From: Streptomyces sindenensis
Lineage (GTDB): Bacteria > Actinomycetota > Actinomycetes > Streptomycetales > Streptomycetaceae
Assembly (NCBI RefSeq): GCF_014649035.1
Contig: NZ_BMSG01000003.1
Coordinates: forward strand, 124,001-188,000
Length of the DNA stretch: 64,000 nt
Direction: 5' to 3'
Part shown: in pieces, positions 19,093 to 27,178 of the stretch
Position numbering within the stretch: the stretch's first letter is position 1
How the letters are laid out: each line of letters starts with the position of its first letter
The notes under the pieces: model-generated
Database searches by the model: none
What the model saw: the letters and a program-made list of their open reading frames with translations, nothing else
What the model was told of the DNA's origin: nothing
Program-made: the position numbers and the translations under genes

Positions 19093-19752
19093 ATGTCCAC
19101 GCCGCCCACGCCGCGCGAGCAGCTGTCCGACGCCCGGCTCTACCTGTGCACGGACGCCCGCAAGCGCCAGGGCGACCTCCCCGCCTTCCTGGACGCCGTG
19201 CTCGCCTCCGGCGTCGACATCGTCCAGCTCCGGGACAAGGGCATGGAGGCCGCGGAGGAGCTGGACCACCTCGCGCTCTTCGCCGACGCCTGCCGCCGGC
19301 ACGGCAAGCTCCTCGCCGTGAACGACCGCGCCGACGTCGCCCACGCCATCGGCGCCGACGTCCTCCACCTCGGCCAGGGCGACCTGCCCGTCCCCGCCGC
19401 CCGCGCGATCATCGGCGGCGGCCGGCTGATCGGCCGCTCCACCCACGCCGAGGCCGAGGTCGACGCCGCCGTCGCCCAGGACGGCGTGGACTACTTCTGC
19501 ACCGGCCCCTGCTGGCCCACCCCCACCAAGCCCGGCCGCCACGCCCCCGGCCTCGACCTCGTGCGCTACGCCGCCTCGCTCGGCAGCCGGCGCCCCTGGT
19601 TCGCGATCGGCGGGATCGACGCGGGCAATCTGGACCAGGTGCTGGACGCCGGGGCCCGCCGCGTCGTCGTCGTCCGGGCGATCACCGAGGCCGACGACCC
19701 GGCCGCCGCCACCGCCGAACTGGCCCGCCGCGTCCGGGAACACACGGTCTGA
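19093..19752 (+). CDS. thiE: Thiamine-phosphate synthase
   Basis: This 219-residue TIM-barrel enzyme joins HMP pyrophosphate and thiazole phosphate into thiamine phosphate. Conserved elements are [19 protein letters not shown] near 45 (pyrophosphate contacts), [11 protein letters not shown] near 77, [11 protein letters not shown] near 94, IIGRSTHA-like [23 protein letters not shown] near 138, and [11 protein letters not shown] near 175. ATG 19093 has GGGGGAG upstream. It is separated from the thiOSG operon by four genes on the opposite strand, and I see no THI element in its leader, so it may not share riboswitch control. Confidence 0.93.
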   Translation: MSTPPTPREQLSDARLYLCTDARKRQGDLPAFLDAVLASGVDIVQLRDKGMEAAEELDHLALFADACRRHGKLLAVNDRADVAHAIGADVLHLGQGDLPVPAARAIIGGGRLIGRSTHAEAEVDAAVAQDGVDYFCTGPCWPTPTKPGRHAPGLDLVRYAASLGSRRPWFAIGGIDAGNLDQVLDAGARRVVVVRAITEADDPAAATAELARRVREHTV

Positions 19753-19795
19753 ACCCCGGGTGCACGGGCGACGGGCAGCCCGGGGCCGCTGTCCG

Positions 19796-19868
19796 GGAGT
19801 GTCCGAGGAGTGGACAACACTCCGGCAAAACCAGACAAAGTTTCCCGCTCTGGTTGGGGGAGTGTCCG
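19796..19868 (+). promoter_or_regulatory. Repeat-rich regulatory region upstream of metF
   Basis: GGAGTGTCCG occurs twice (19796-19805 and 19859-19868) and its inverse GGACAACACTCC once (19812-19823). Nested inside is ACCAGA (19830-19835)/TCTGGT (19849-19854). The nested dyad ACACTCC-ACCAGA-TCTGGT-GGAGTGT ends 10 nt before the TAATCT -10 box. This is either a repressor operator spanning the -35 region or, if read from further upstream, a pair of mutually exclusive hairpins. Confidence 0.5.
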
Positions 19869-19877
19869 CCCCCTGGT

Positions 19878-19883
19878 TAATCT
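19878..19883 (+). promoter_or_regulatory. Candidate -10 box of a leaderless metF mRNA
   Basis: TAATCT ends 6 nt before the metF ATG at 19890 and there is no ribosome binding site between them. Confidence 0.5.
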
Positions 19884-19889
19884 CCCCTT

Positions 19890-20807
19890 ATGGCCCTTGG
19901 AACAGCTTCCACCAGGACGGATCACGCGCGCACCGTGCGTGAGCTGCTGGCGACCGGCAAGACGTCCTACTCCTTCGAGTTCTGGGCGCCCAAGACGGAG
20001 AAGGGCGAGCGCAACCTCTGGAACGCGCTGCGCCGGGTCGAGGCGGTCCGGCCGAGTTTCGTCTCCGTGACGTACGGCGCCGGCGGTTCCACCCGGGCCG
20101 GGACGGTCAAGGCCACCCAGGAGATCGCGGCGGACTCCACGCTGACCCCCGTCGCCCACCTCACCGCGGTCAACCACTCGATCGCCGAGCTGCGCAACAT
20201 GGTCGGGCAGTACGCCGACGCGGGCATCAGGAACATCCTCGCCGTCCGCGGTGACCCGCCGGGCGACCCGATGGGCCCGTGGGTGGAGCACCCGCAGGGC
20301 GTGAAGTACGCCGCCGACCTCGTCCGCCTCATCAAGGAGTCGGGCGACTTCTGCGTCGGCGTCGCGGCATTTCCCGAAATGCACCCCCGGTCCACCGACT
20401 GGGAGACGGACATCGGTCATTTCGTCGACAAGTGCCGGGCGGGCGCGGATTACGCGATCACTCAGATGTTCTTCCGCCCGGAGGACTATCTCCGGATGCG
20501 TGACCGCGTGGTCGCTGCGGGTTGCGAAACGCCGGTGATCCCCGAGGTCATGCCCCTCACCAGCGTGAAGCAATTGGAAAAGTTCTCCCAGCTCAGCAAC
20601 GCGACCGTGCCCGCGTCGTTGAAAGAGCGCATCCTCGCAGCCAAGGACGATCCCGCCGCTGTACGCTCCATTGGCATCGAGTTCGCAACGGAGTTCTGCG
20701 CGAAGCTGCTGTCCGAGGGTGTGCCCGGGCTGCACTTCATCACGCTCAACAACTCGACGGCTACGCTCGAAATCTACGAAAAACTCGGACTGCACAAGCA
20801 GTCGTGA
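19890..20807 (+). CDS. metF: Methylenetetrahydrofolate reductase [NAD(P)H]
   Basis: This 305-residue flavin enzyme reduces 5,10-methylene-THF to 5-methyl-THF for methionine synthesis. TIM-barrel family segments are [18 protein letters not shown] (catalytic Glu near 30), [13 protein letters not shown] near 57, [23 protein letters not shown] near 115 (FAD contacts), [27 protein letters not shown] near 188, and [11 protein letters not shown]. The last segment is normally PGIMPI, so PEVMPL is a small variation. The gene stands alone behind an unusual repeat region and probably begins as a leaderless transcript. Confidence 0.93.
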   Translation: MALGTASTRTDHARTVRELLATGKTSYSFEFWAPKTEKGERNLWNALRRVEAVRPSFVSVTYGAGGSTRAGTVKATQEIAADSTLTPVAHLTAVNHSIAELRNMVGQYADAGIRNILAVRGDPPGDPMGPWVEHPQGVKYAADLVRLIKESGDFCVGVAAFPEMHPRSTDWETDIGHFVDKCRAGADYAITQMFFRPEDYLRMRDRVVAAGCETPVIPEVMPLTSVKQLEKFSQLSNATVPASLKERILAAKDDPAAVRSIGIEFATEFCAKLLSEGVPGLHFITLNNSTATLEIYEKLGLHKQS

Positions 20808-20856
20808 CCGGTCGTACCCGCCCCCGAAGCGGTGACGGCCGAAGGAGGGGGCGGGC

Positions 20857-21774
20857 GTGGGCTGGACGGTCCTCTACATCGCATTCGGTCTGGTGGCACT
20901 GTGGCTGCTCGGCGAGGTGCTGCTGCAGTACAAGGCACGACTGCGCTGGCGACTGCTCGCCTTCGCCGGCTTCCTCGGCGTGGTGGTCGGGGTGCTGCTG
21001 GCCTCCGTTCCGGTCATCGTCGTCGGCACGCTCGCCTTCGCCACCGGCCAGACCTTTGTGACGCTGTCCTTCCGGCGCGGCTTCTCCACCGGCTGGGCCA
21101 TAGGCGGCACCCCGGGGGAGAGCCGTCGGCGCAAGGGCGGCGAGGGCGCGGCGACGAAGGAACCCACGCTGGAGGTCTCGGACCTGGAGGTCTCGGAGCC
21201 GGACGCCCCCGCCGGCTACGACGCGCCCCCGGCCGCTCCGCCCGCCCCGTCCGTCTACGCCACGGAGCCGCTCCCCGACGACACCGGCCAGTACGGCGTG
21301 TACGGGGGCACCGGCTACGACACGAACGGCCACGCCCACCAGGACCAGGGCCACGACGCGGACCCCTCGGCCCAGCCGCAGCACGCCGCGTACGACCCGT
21401 ACAGCGGCTACGGCCAGCAGCCGGCCCAGGACCCCTACGCCGGGACGTACGACTACGGCACCGGGGAGCAGAGTTACGCCGCCTACTCCGACCCGTACAT
21501 CGGCACCACCAACCAAGCCCCCTCCTACGGCTACGACGCCTACGGCAACGGCAACGACAGCCAGGGGGGACAGCAGAGCTACGCCGACCCCTACGCCCAG
21601 AGCTACGGCGCCGACCCGTACGGCACGGGGGCGTACGCCACGGACACCCCGCCCGGCGGCGTCTGGGTCCCGCAGCAGCGCGACGCCGAGCAGTACCCCC
21701 CGATGCCGCCGGAGCAGCCCACCCCGTACGGCAACGGCTACGACACCGGCCAGAACGAGCAGTACCGCTACTGA
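20857..21774 (+). CDS. Membrane protein with long Tyr/Gln/Gly/Pro-rich tail
   Basis: This 305-residue protein has no known family that I recognise. Residues 3-22, 32-50 and 51-67 are hydrophobic (two or three TM helices), followed by a basic stop-transfer patch RRRKGG near 88-93. From about residue 115 to the end the chain is low complexity and rich in Tyr, Gly, Gln, Asp, Pro and Ala (repeats such as YDPYSGYGQQ, SYADPYAQSYG, GADPYGTGAYA), with almost no hydrophobic core residues. It should be intrinsically disordered and prion-like. GTG 20857 is preceded by AAGGAGGGGG. It follows metF by 49 nt. Confidence 0.78.
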   Translation: MGWTVLYIAFGLVALWLLGEVLLQYKARLRWRLLAFAGFLGVVVGVLLASVPVIVVGTLAFATGQTFVTLSFRRGFSTGWAIGGTPGESRRRKGGEGAATKEPTLEVSDLEVSEPDAPAGYDAPPAAPPAPSVYATEPLPDDTGQYGVYGGTGYDTNGHAHQDQGHDADPSAQPQHAAYDPYSGYGQQPAQDPYAGTYDYGTGEQSYAAYSDPYIGTTNQAPSYGYDAYGNGNDSQGGQQSYADPYAQSYGADPYGTGAYATDTPPGGVWVPQQRDAEQYPPMPPEQPTPYGNGYDTGQNEQYRY

Positions 21775-21871
21775 GCGCGGGGCCGTAGCCGGGGGCGCGA
21801 CCCGTCGGCGGCGGCCCCGCTTCGGCACCGGAGCCGGAGACGGCCCGGGCGCCACTCGGGCGGCCGACACC

Positions 21872-23410
21872 TCAGCGCGAACCGCTGAAGCCGTCGCCCT
21901 CCACCACGAGCCCGGCCACCAGCGTCCCCGACATCCCGGCGTGCGCGAGCCCGCCGCCCGGATGCGCCCAGCCGCCCGCGAGATACAGCCCCGGCAGCCG
22001 GGTGAGATTGCCCGGGTGCAGATACGCGCCACCGGCCCCGGCGAGCGCGGGCGGCGGCACCGCACCGCCCTCGGCTCCCGTCTCCGCCTCGGTCTCCGCC
22101 GGTGTACGGATCTCCGTGTGCAGGATCCGCTCCCGCAGCCCGGGCACGGCCGCGCCCGCCCGCTCCACCAGAACGTCGGCGAACCGCTGCCGCACCCCCG
22201 CGTCCCGCCAGTCGACCGGGCCCTGCGGAGCCACCGTCGCGGTGAGCGTCACCGCCTCGTGTTCCGCGTCCGGCCGGGTCGCCGGATCGTCCGGGCGCAG
22301 CACCGTCACCGTGGGGTGGCCCGCCACCCGGTCCGCGACCCGGTCCGCGGCCCGGCCCCCGAACACCGCCTCCCACTCCGCCGCCCCGTCCCCGCTGTGC
22401 ACCACGGTCCGGTGCACCGCGTCCGCCTCCCGGGCCCCGCGCAGCGACAGCAGCACCGTGAACCGGCCCGCCGCACCCGCGTCCGAGCCCGCCCGGACCG
22501 GCACATCGCCCGGGCCCCACACCTGCTGACCAGGCACCAGCCCCGGACGCGGCCGGACCCCCAGCACCACTCGGTCGGCCTCGGCCACCTCACCGCCCGC
22601 CAGCTCCACGCCCGCCGCCCGGCCGTCCTTCTCGATCACCCGGACCACCTCGGCCCCGAAGACGAACTCCACCCGGCGGGCCACGCACCGCTCGTACACC
22701 GCCCGGGCCAGCTCCCGCATCCCGCCCAGCACGTACCAGCTGCCGAAGGTCTGCTCCATGTACGGCAACAGCGCGGCGCTCGCGGGGGCGGTGCGCGGGT
22801 CGAGGCCGTGGGCGAGCGCGTACCCGTCGAGCAGGGCCGCCAGGCGCGGGTCCGCCAGCTCCCACGTGCCGATCTCCGCGACCGTGGCCGCCTGCCGGGC
22901 CGCGCGCAGCAGCCGGCGCTGCCGCACCGCCGGATACGGGTCGCGCCCCAGCACCTGGTGGTCCGCGCGCAGCGGCTCCTCCAGCAACGGTCGCCGCGAG
23001 CGGTCCCAGGCATCCCGGGCCCGGTCCATGAAGTCGCTCCACCGCGCACCGGAACCCGCGCCCAGCGCCCCGTCCAGGGCGGCGGACACCCCGGCCCGGG
23101 AGGCGTTCGGCAGGGACACCGCCGTGCCGTCCGCGAAGAGATGGCGGCTCGCCGGATCGACCTGGGTCAGCGTCACGCACTGCTCCAGGGACTCCTTGCC
23201 GGTCTTCACGAAGAGGTCGCGCTGGACGGCGGGCAGGTGCAGCAGCCCGGGTCCGGTGTCGAAGACGAAGCCCTCGTGCTCATGGCGGCCGACCGAGCCG
23301 CCGTAGCTCGCGGACCGTTCGTAGACGGTCACCTTCTCGCCCGCCACGGCCAGCCGGGCGGCCGCCGCCATCGCGCCCGTGCCGGCGCCGATCACCGCAA
23401 TTCGTGCCAT
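21872..23410 (-). CDS. FAD-dependent phytoene-desaturase-like (CrtI-type) oxidoreductase
   Basis: This 512-residue protein begins with the dinucleotide motif ARIAVIGAGTGAMAAAARLA and the ERSASYGGSVG second Gly element. It has a PhyDH-like middle with YVLGGMRELARAVYE near 219 and ends with YLHPGNLTRLPGLYLAGGWAHPGGGLAHAGMSG, the CrtI C-terminal signature. CrtI-type enzymes desaturate or isomerise carotenoids and related polyenes. No crtB, crtE or other carotenoid gene lies nearby, so the substrate is unknown. ATG 23410 is chosen because the Rossmann motif starts right after it; eight more codons upstream remain open. Confidence 0.85.
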   Translation of the reverse strand: MARIAVIGAGTGAMAAAARLAVAGEKVTVYERSASYGGSVGRHEHEGFVFDTGPGLLHLPAVQRDLFVKTGKESLEQCVTLTQVDPASRHLFADGTAVSLPNASRAGVSAALDGALGAGSGARWSDFMDRARDAWDRSRRPLLEEPLRADHQVLGRDPYPAVRQRRLLRAARQAATVAEIGTWELADPRLAALLDGYALAHGLDPRTAPASAALLPYMEQTFGSWYVLGGMRELARAVYERCVARRVEFVFGAEVVRVIEKDGRAAGVELAGGEVAEADRVVLGVRPRPGLVPGQQVWGPGDVPVRAGSDAGAAGRFTVLLSLRGAREADAVHRTVVHSGDGAAEWEAVFGGRAADRVADRVAGHPTVTVLRPDDPATRPDAEHEAVTLTATVAPQGPVDWRDAGVRQRFADVLVERAGAAVPGLRERILHTEIRTPAETEAETGAEGGAVPPPALAGAGGAYLHPGNLTRLPGLYLAGGWAHPGGGLAHAGMSGTLVAGLVVEGDGFSGSR

Positions 23411-23441
23411 GCCGGTGACTTTATCGACCGGCACCGGCGGT

Positions 23442-24059
23442 TCAGCCGGGAGGCCAGGGCGCGCCCGTCCCGGCCAGGCGTTTCTCCTCGCGCCGCTGGG
23501 CCCGGCGGCGCAGGAAGCGGCGGATCCGCGAAGCGAGGAAGACCACTGTGACGATGCCCAGCACCAGCAGCAGGGCCGCGATCACGGCGGCCGCCACCGG
23601 GTTGAATATGGCGAACGTGACGACCCCGGCGACCCCGAGGTCCTCCGCGATGCTCATCGCGACGTTGCTGAAGGGCTCCGGAGAGGTGTTGACGGCCATC
23701 CGCGTGCCCGCCTTGACCAAATGGCTCATCAGCGCGGTGGACCCGCCGATCGCCCCGGCCGCCAGCTCCGGCAGCGAACCGCTCTCCCCGGCCAGGAGCG
23801 CGGCGATCACCGCCCCGGCCACCGGCCGGATCACGGTGTGCGCCGTGTCCCAGACCGAGTCCACGTACGGGATCTTGTCCGCGATCGCCTCGCAGAGGAA
23901 CAGCACCCCGGCCACGATCAGGACGTCGGTGCGCTGGAGAGCGGCGGGCACCTCGTCGGAGACGCCGGTGGCGCCGAAGACGCCGAGGAGCAGGACCACC
24001 GCGTACGCGTTGATCCCGCTGGCCCAGCCGCTGGTGAACACGAGAGGGATGACAGACAC
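23442..24059 (-). CDS. DUF4126 membrane protein
   Basis: This 205-residue integral membrane protein has about five hydrophobic segments: residues 10-30, 44-62, 78-92, 138-160 and 158-178. It ends in a basic cytoplasmic tail (RIRRFLRRRAQRREEKRL). The segment TSGWASGINAYAVVLLLGVFG and the later AVNTSPEPFSN are typical of DUF4126. Function is unknown for the family. GTG 24059 starts it. The stop lies 31 nt before the CrtI-like gene start, so the two are probably co-transcribed. Confidence 0.82.
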   Translation of the reverse strand: MSVIPLVFTSGWASGINAYAVVLLLGVFGATGVSDEVPAALQRTDVLIVAGVLFLCEAIADKIPYVDSVWDTAHTVIRPVAGAVIAALLAGESGSLPELAAGAIGGSTALMSHLVKAGTRMAVNTSPEPFSNVAMSIAEDLGVAGVVTFAIFNPVAAAVIAALLLVLGIVTVVFLASRIRRFLRRRAQRREEKRLAGTGAPWPPG

Positions 24060-24425
24060 GCAGGCGATCGTAACGACCCCGGCCGGGGACCGGGCGGGGT
24101 ATCGGTGCGGTGCTCTGAGTATCCGTACCTAGGCGCACAGATGAGTACCCGCGCGGATGGGCCCCCACCCGCGCGGACGGCAGAGTGATGACCACGGGAG
24201 GGGCGCTGCGCCAGGACCGCCGGCACGGGGCGGCGGAACGGCGCGGTTCCCCCGACGCAACGGGGGTGCGACGGAGCCCGGGGACCACGGGGGGGGACAC
24301 ACGGGGTCACGGGGAACGGGTTTCCGACAAGCACGGAAGACGCCGGTCCGACGAGGTTCGCGGGGGATGCGAACCTCGCCGGCCGGCGTCTTCGGCGTTC
24401 CCGGCGCCCTCCGGGCGGCGCGGCC
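24060..24425. other. Intergenic region, no convincing gene
   Basis: The 366 nt between the DUF4126 start and the TetR stop hold mainly G-rich runs (for example GGGGGGGACACACGGGG) and the large TetR-operon hairpin at 24336-24393. A short + strand frame (24185-24439) runs through the hairpin into the TetR gene and has no coding character. Confidence 0.6.
24336..24393 (-). terminator. Two-tier hairpin terminator of the tetR operon
   Basis: GAAGACGCCGG (24336-24346) pairs with CCGGCGTCTTC (24383-24393), and inside it GAGGTTCGC (24353-24361) pairs with GCGAACCTC (24369-24377) around a 7-nt loop. It lies 33 nt beyond the TetR stop. Confidence 0.8.
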
Positions 24426-25037
24426 TCAGTGCCCGCTGACCCGCCCGTGCAGGAGCAGCGACAGCGCCGAGTGGACCTCGTCGATCGAGCGCTCCGGCTG
24501 GAAGGCCTGCCAGTCGAGCGCCGCCACCAGCACCATCCCGACCAGCGCGGCGGCCGTCAGCGGGATGTCGACCTCCTCGCTCAGCTCACCGCTGCGCACC
24601 GCGTCGCGCAGGACGTCCTCGACGACCGCCACGGCCTCCTGACGTACCACGAGGAGCGTGGACTGCCAGGCGCGGTTGGTGCGCCAGAGTTCGGCCACGT
24701 ACAGCTGGGTGAAGGCCGGGTAGCGGTCGATGAAGGCGAGACCGGCCCGGATCATCGCGTCCAGCGCCTCGACCCGGGTGCCGCCACGCTCCTCGGTCTC
24801 CTCCGCGGCGGCCCGCAGCGAGGCGGTGAGCAGGCCCACGCCGTGCCTGAGCAACTCCTCGAACAGCTCGGTCTTGCTCTTGAAGTTGTAATAGACCGTG
24901 CCCTTGGCGACCCCGGCCCGCTCGGCGATCTCGTCGACGGTGGTCGCCGAGAAACCCTTCTCGGCGATGAGCGTCACCGCCGCCTCGTAGAGCTTCTGCC
25001 GGGTGGCCTGGCGGCGCGTGGTGCCACTGCTTTCCAT
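24426..25037 (-). CDS. TetR/AcrR-family repressor of the adjacent YhgE/ATPase operon
   Basis: This 203-residue regulator has an N-terminal TetR helix-turn-helix (about 10-56: LYEAAVTLIAEKGFSATTVDEIAERAGVAKG, then VYYNFKSKTELFEELL) and an all-helical ligand domain. It is the third gene of a minus-strand operon: ATPase, YhgE/Pip protein, TetR. The perfect 15-bp-arm palindrome at 27977-28008 overlaps the operon promoter and is the obvious target, giving autorepression. ATG 25037 has a weak GGAAG site 12 nt upstream. The ligand is unknown; hydrophobic compounds or membrane stress are likely by analogy. Confidence 0.9.
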   Translation of the reverse strand: MESSGTTRRQATRQKLYEAAVTLIAEKGFSATTVDEIAERAGVAKGTVYYNFKSKTELFEELLRHGVGLLTASLRAAAEETEERGGTRVEALDAMIRAGLAFIDRYPAFTQLYVAELWRTNRAWQSTLLVVRQEAVAVVEDVLRDAVRSGELSEEVDIPLTAAALVGMVLVAALDWQAFQPERSIDEVHSALSLLLHGRVSGH

Positions 25038-25090
25038 GGCGCCGATTCTTCCAGGCCCGGGCGCACCCGGGGACGCGACCGCGGGCGCGC

Positions 25091-27178
25091 TCACAGGCTC
25101 AGCTCCGGGTGCAGCCGGCTCAGGCTCCACACCTGCTTGCGGCGGGCGGTGAACGCGGTCAGGGCGAGCGCGCCGACGGTGAAGGCCGCCAGCACCGCGC
25201 AGCCCAGCCAGACCGGGGTGAGCGGTCCGCCCGTGATCAGCCTGCGCAGCCCCTCGACGACGTACGTCATGGGGAGGTACGGGTGGATCGCGCCGAAGAA
25301 TCCGGGGCTGGTCTGGACGGGGTACGTGCCCCCGGCCGAGGTCAGCTGGAGCATCAGGACCACCAGCACCAGGATCCGCCCCGCCGCCCCGAAGCAGGCG
25401 TTCAGCCACTGCACGATCGCGGCGAAGCAGCAGGTCACCAGGGCCAGGAAGCCGATCGTTCCGGCGGCGTGGGCCATCTGGAGACCGAGACCCCAGTGCA
25501 GGACGGCCATCAGGGCGCCGACCTGTGCCGTGCCGATGGCGGCGACCGGGAGCCAGCCGGCGAACGCGATCCGCCAGGAGGAGGCCCCGGCGGCGAGCGC
25601 CCGCCGGTTCATCGGCTGGATCAGCATGTACGCCACCATCGCGCCGACCCACAGGGAGAGCGGGATGAAGTAGGGGGCGAAGCCGGTGCCGTAGTTGGGT
25701 GCCGCGTGCAGCGACTTGGAGGCCAGCTGGACGGGGTCGGCCATGACGTCCGTCCGCGCGTCGCGGTCCTTCTTGTCGTAGTCCGGGATCTTGGCCACGC
25801 CGTCGTTGAGGCCCTGGGCCAGCTCGGCCGACCCGTCGCCGAGCCGGAACAGCCCGCCGTCCAGGTTCTCCGCGCCGGTCTTCAGCTTGCCGACGCCGGT
25901 GTCCAGGTTGCTGGAGCCGGTCTGCGCGGTACCGAGACCCGTGTGCAGCGCCTGCGCGCCCTTGGCGACCTTCTTGGCCCCGGTGTTGAGCTCGTTGACC
26001 TTGGCCACGGCGGACGCCAGGTCGTCGTCGAGCGTCGGGGCGCGCTCGGCGAGCGCCTCGGCCTGCTTCTGGAAGGCGGTGAGCTGGGTGCTGAGCTTCT
26101 TCAGATCGCCGTTCTGGTTGGTGATCAGGGTGTTCACATCGGCGGCGATCTTCGCGGCGTCCTCGGAGGCGACCTTGGCGCGCTCCAGGGGCGGGCAGGC
26201 CGTGGCGTCGGGCTCCTCGGCCTCCTCGCACTGGGTCCGGTGGATCTCGGCCAGCTCGTCGGCGGCCTTCCGGGCGCCCGTCGCCGCGGTGGGCGCGGTC
26301 TGCACCAGCACGTCGAGGTTGTGCCGGACGGCCCCCGAGGTGTCGGCTACCAGCCGGGCGGTGTCCTGGATGGACTTCCCGTTGTCCTTGAAGAACGGCC
26401 GTACGTCACCGGCGATCCCGTTGACCTTGTCGGCCAGGACCTGGGTGCCCCCGGCGACCTGCTGGGAGCCCGTCGCGAGGTCGCGGGAGCCCTGGTTCAG
26501 CTTCACGATCCCGTCGGAGAGCTTCTTGCTGCCCGCCTTGGAGTCCTTGAGGCCGTCCGCGAGGTCCTTGGAGCCCTGCTTCGCCTTGGAGATGCCGCCC
26601 TTGAGGTCGTCGGCGCCCTTGGCCGCCTCGGCGGTCTTGTCGTGCAGATCGGAGAAGTTGATGAAGATGCGGTCCAGGAAGCCCCGGGAGGCGTTCGTGG
26701 AGGCGGCGTTGCGCACCTCGCCGAAGACCGTCTTCGAGATCTGGCCGACGATGTAGTTGTTGGCGTCGTTCGTCCGCACCTGGAGCGCGCCGGTCTCGGG
26801 GGAATCGCCGCCGCTGGAGGCGATCTTCCTGCTGAAGTCCGAGGGCATCGTCAGCGAGAGGTAGTACGTGCCCTCCTCGACGCCCTTCTCGGCCTCGGCG
26901 GAGCTGACCTCGTGCCAGGCGAAGACCTTGGAGTCGAGGAGCTTCTCGCTGATCTCGTCCCCGGCGGTGATCCGCTTGCCGTCGCTGGCGGCCCCCTTGT
27001 CCTCGTTGACCAGGGCGACGGGCAGCTTGTCGAGCTTTCCGTACGGGTCCCAGAACGAGCACAGGTACAGGGCGCCGTAGAGCAGCGGCAGGAGCAGCAG
27101 CGCGACGAGCGCGGCGGCGGGCAGCCTGCCCCGGCCGAACCGCTTCAGCTCAAGCGCGGCGAGCTTCGGGACGCGCAT
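25091..27178 (-). CDS. YhgE/Pip family membrane protein (ABC-2-like permease)
   Basis: This 695-residue protein has an N-terminal TM helix (about 20-42) and a large extracytoplasmic domain rich in Ala, Lys, Asp and heptad-like repeats (DLADGLKDSKAGSKKLSDG style, residues 175-460). These coiled-coil repeats are the YhgE/Pip hallmark, as in the phage-infection protein Pip and type VII-associated EsaA. A C-terminal block of about five to six TM helices (residues 500-690) resembles an ABC-2 permease and ends near the RRKQVWSLSRLHPELSL tail. A Cys pair around residues 310-320 could form a disulfide. Its start overlaps the ATPase gene by 29 nt. Confidence 0.88.
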   Translation of the reverse strand: MRVPKLAALELKRFGRGRLPAAALVALLLLPLLYGALYLCSFWDPYGKLDKLPVALVNEDKGAASDGKRITAGDEISEKLLDSKVFAWHEVSSAEAEKGVEEGTYYLSLTMPSDFSRKIASSGGDSPETGALQVRTNDANNYIVGQISKTVFGEVRNAASTNASRGFLDRIFINFSDLHDKTAEAAKGADDLKGGISKAKQGSKDLADGLKDSKAGSKKLSDGIVKLNQGSRDLATGSQQVAGGTQVLADKVNGIAGDVRPFFKDNGKSIQDTARLVADTSGAVRHNLDVLVQTAPTAATGARKAADELAEIHRTQCEEAEEPDATACPPLERAKVASEDAAKIAADVNTLITNQNGDLKKLSTQLTAFQKQAEALAERAPTLDDDLASAVAKVNELNTGAKKVAKGAQALHTGLGTAQTGSSNLDTGVGKLKTGAENLDGGLFRLGDGSAELAQGLNDGVAKIPDYDKKDRDARTDVMADPVQLASKSLHAAPNYGTGFAPYFIPLSLWVGAMVAYMLIQPMNRRALAAGASSWRIAFAGWLPVAAIGTAQVGALMAVLHWGLGLQMAHAAGTIGFLALVTCCFAAIVQWLNACFGAAGRILVLVVLMLQLTSAGGTYPVQTSPGFFGAIHPYLPMTYVVEGLRRLITGGPLTPVWLGCAVLAAFTVGALALTAFTARRKQVWSLSRLHPELSL

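Noticed and set aside
24185..24439. 84-residue + strand frame in the DUF4126-TetR gap
   Set aside because: It runs through the large hairpin terminator into the opposite-strand TetR gene and has basic low-complexity composition.
25800..26600. Direct repeats in the YhgE gene as a CRISPR or mobile repeat
   Set aside because: They are degenerate coiled-coil codon repeats inside an open frame. No CRISPR array, integrase, transposase or att-like site was found anywhere in the window.
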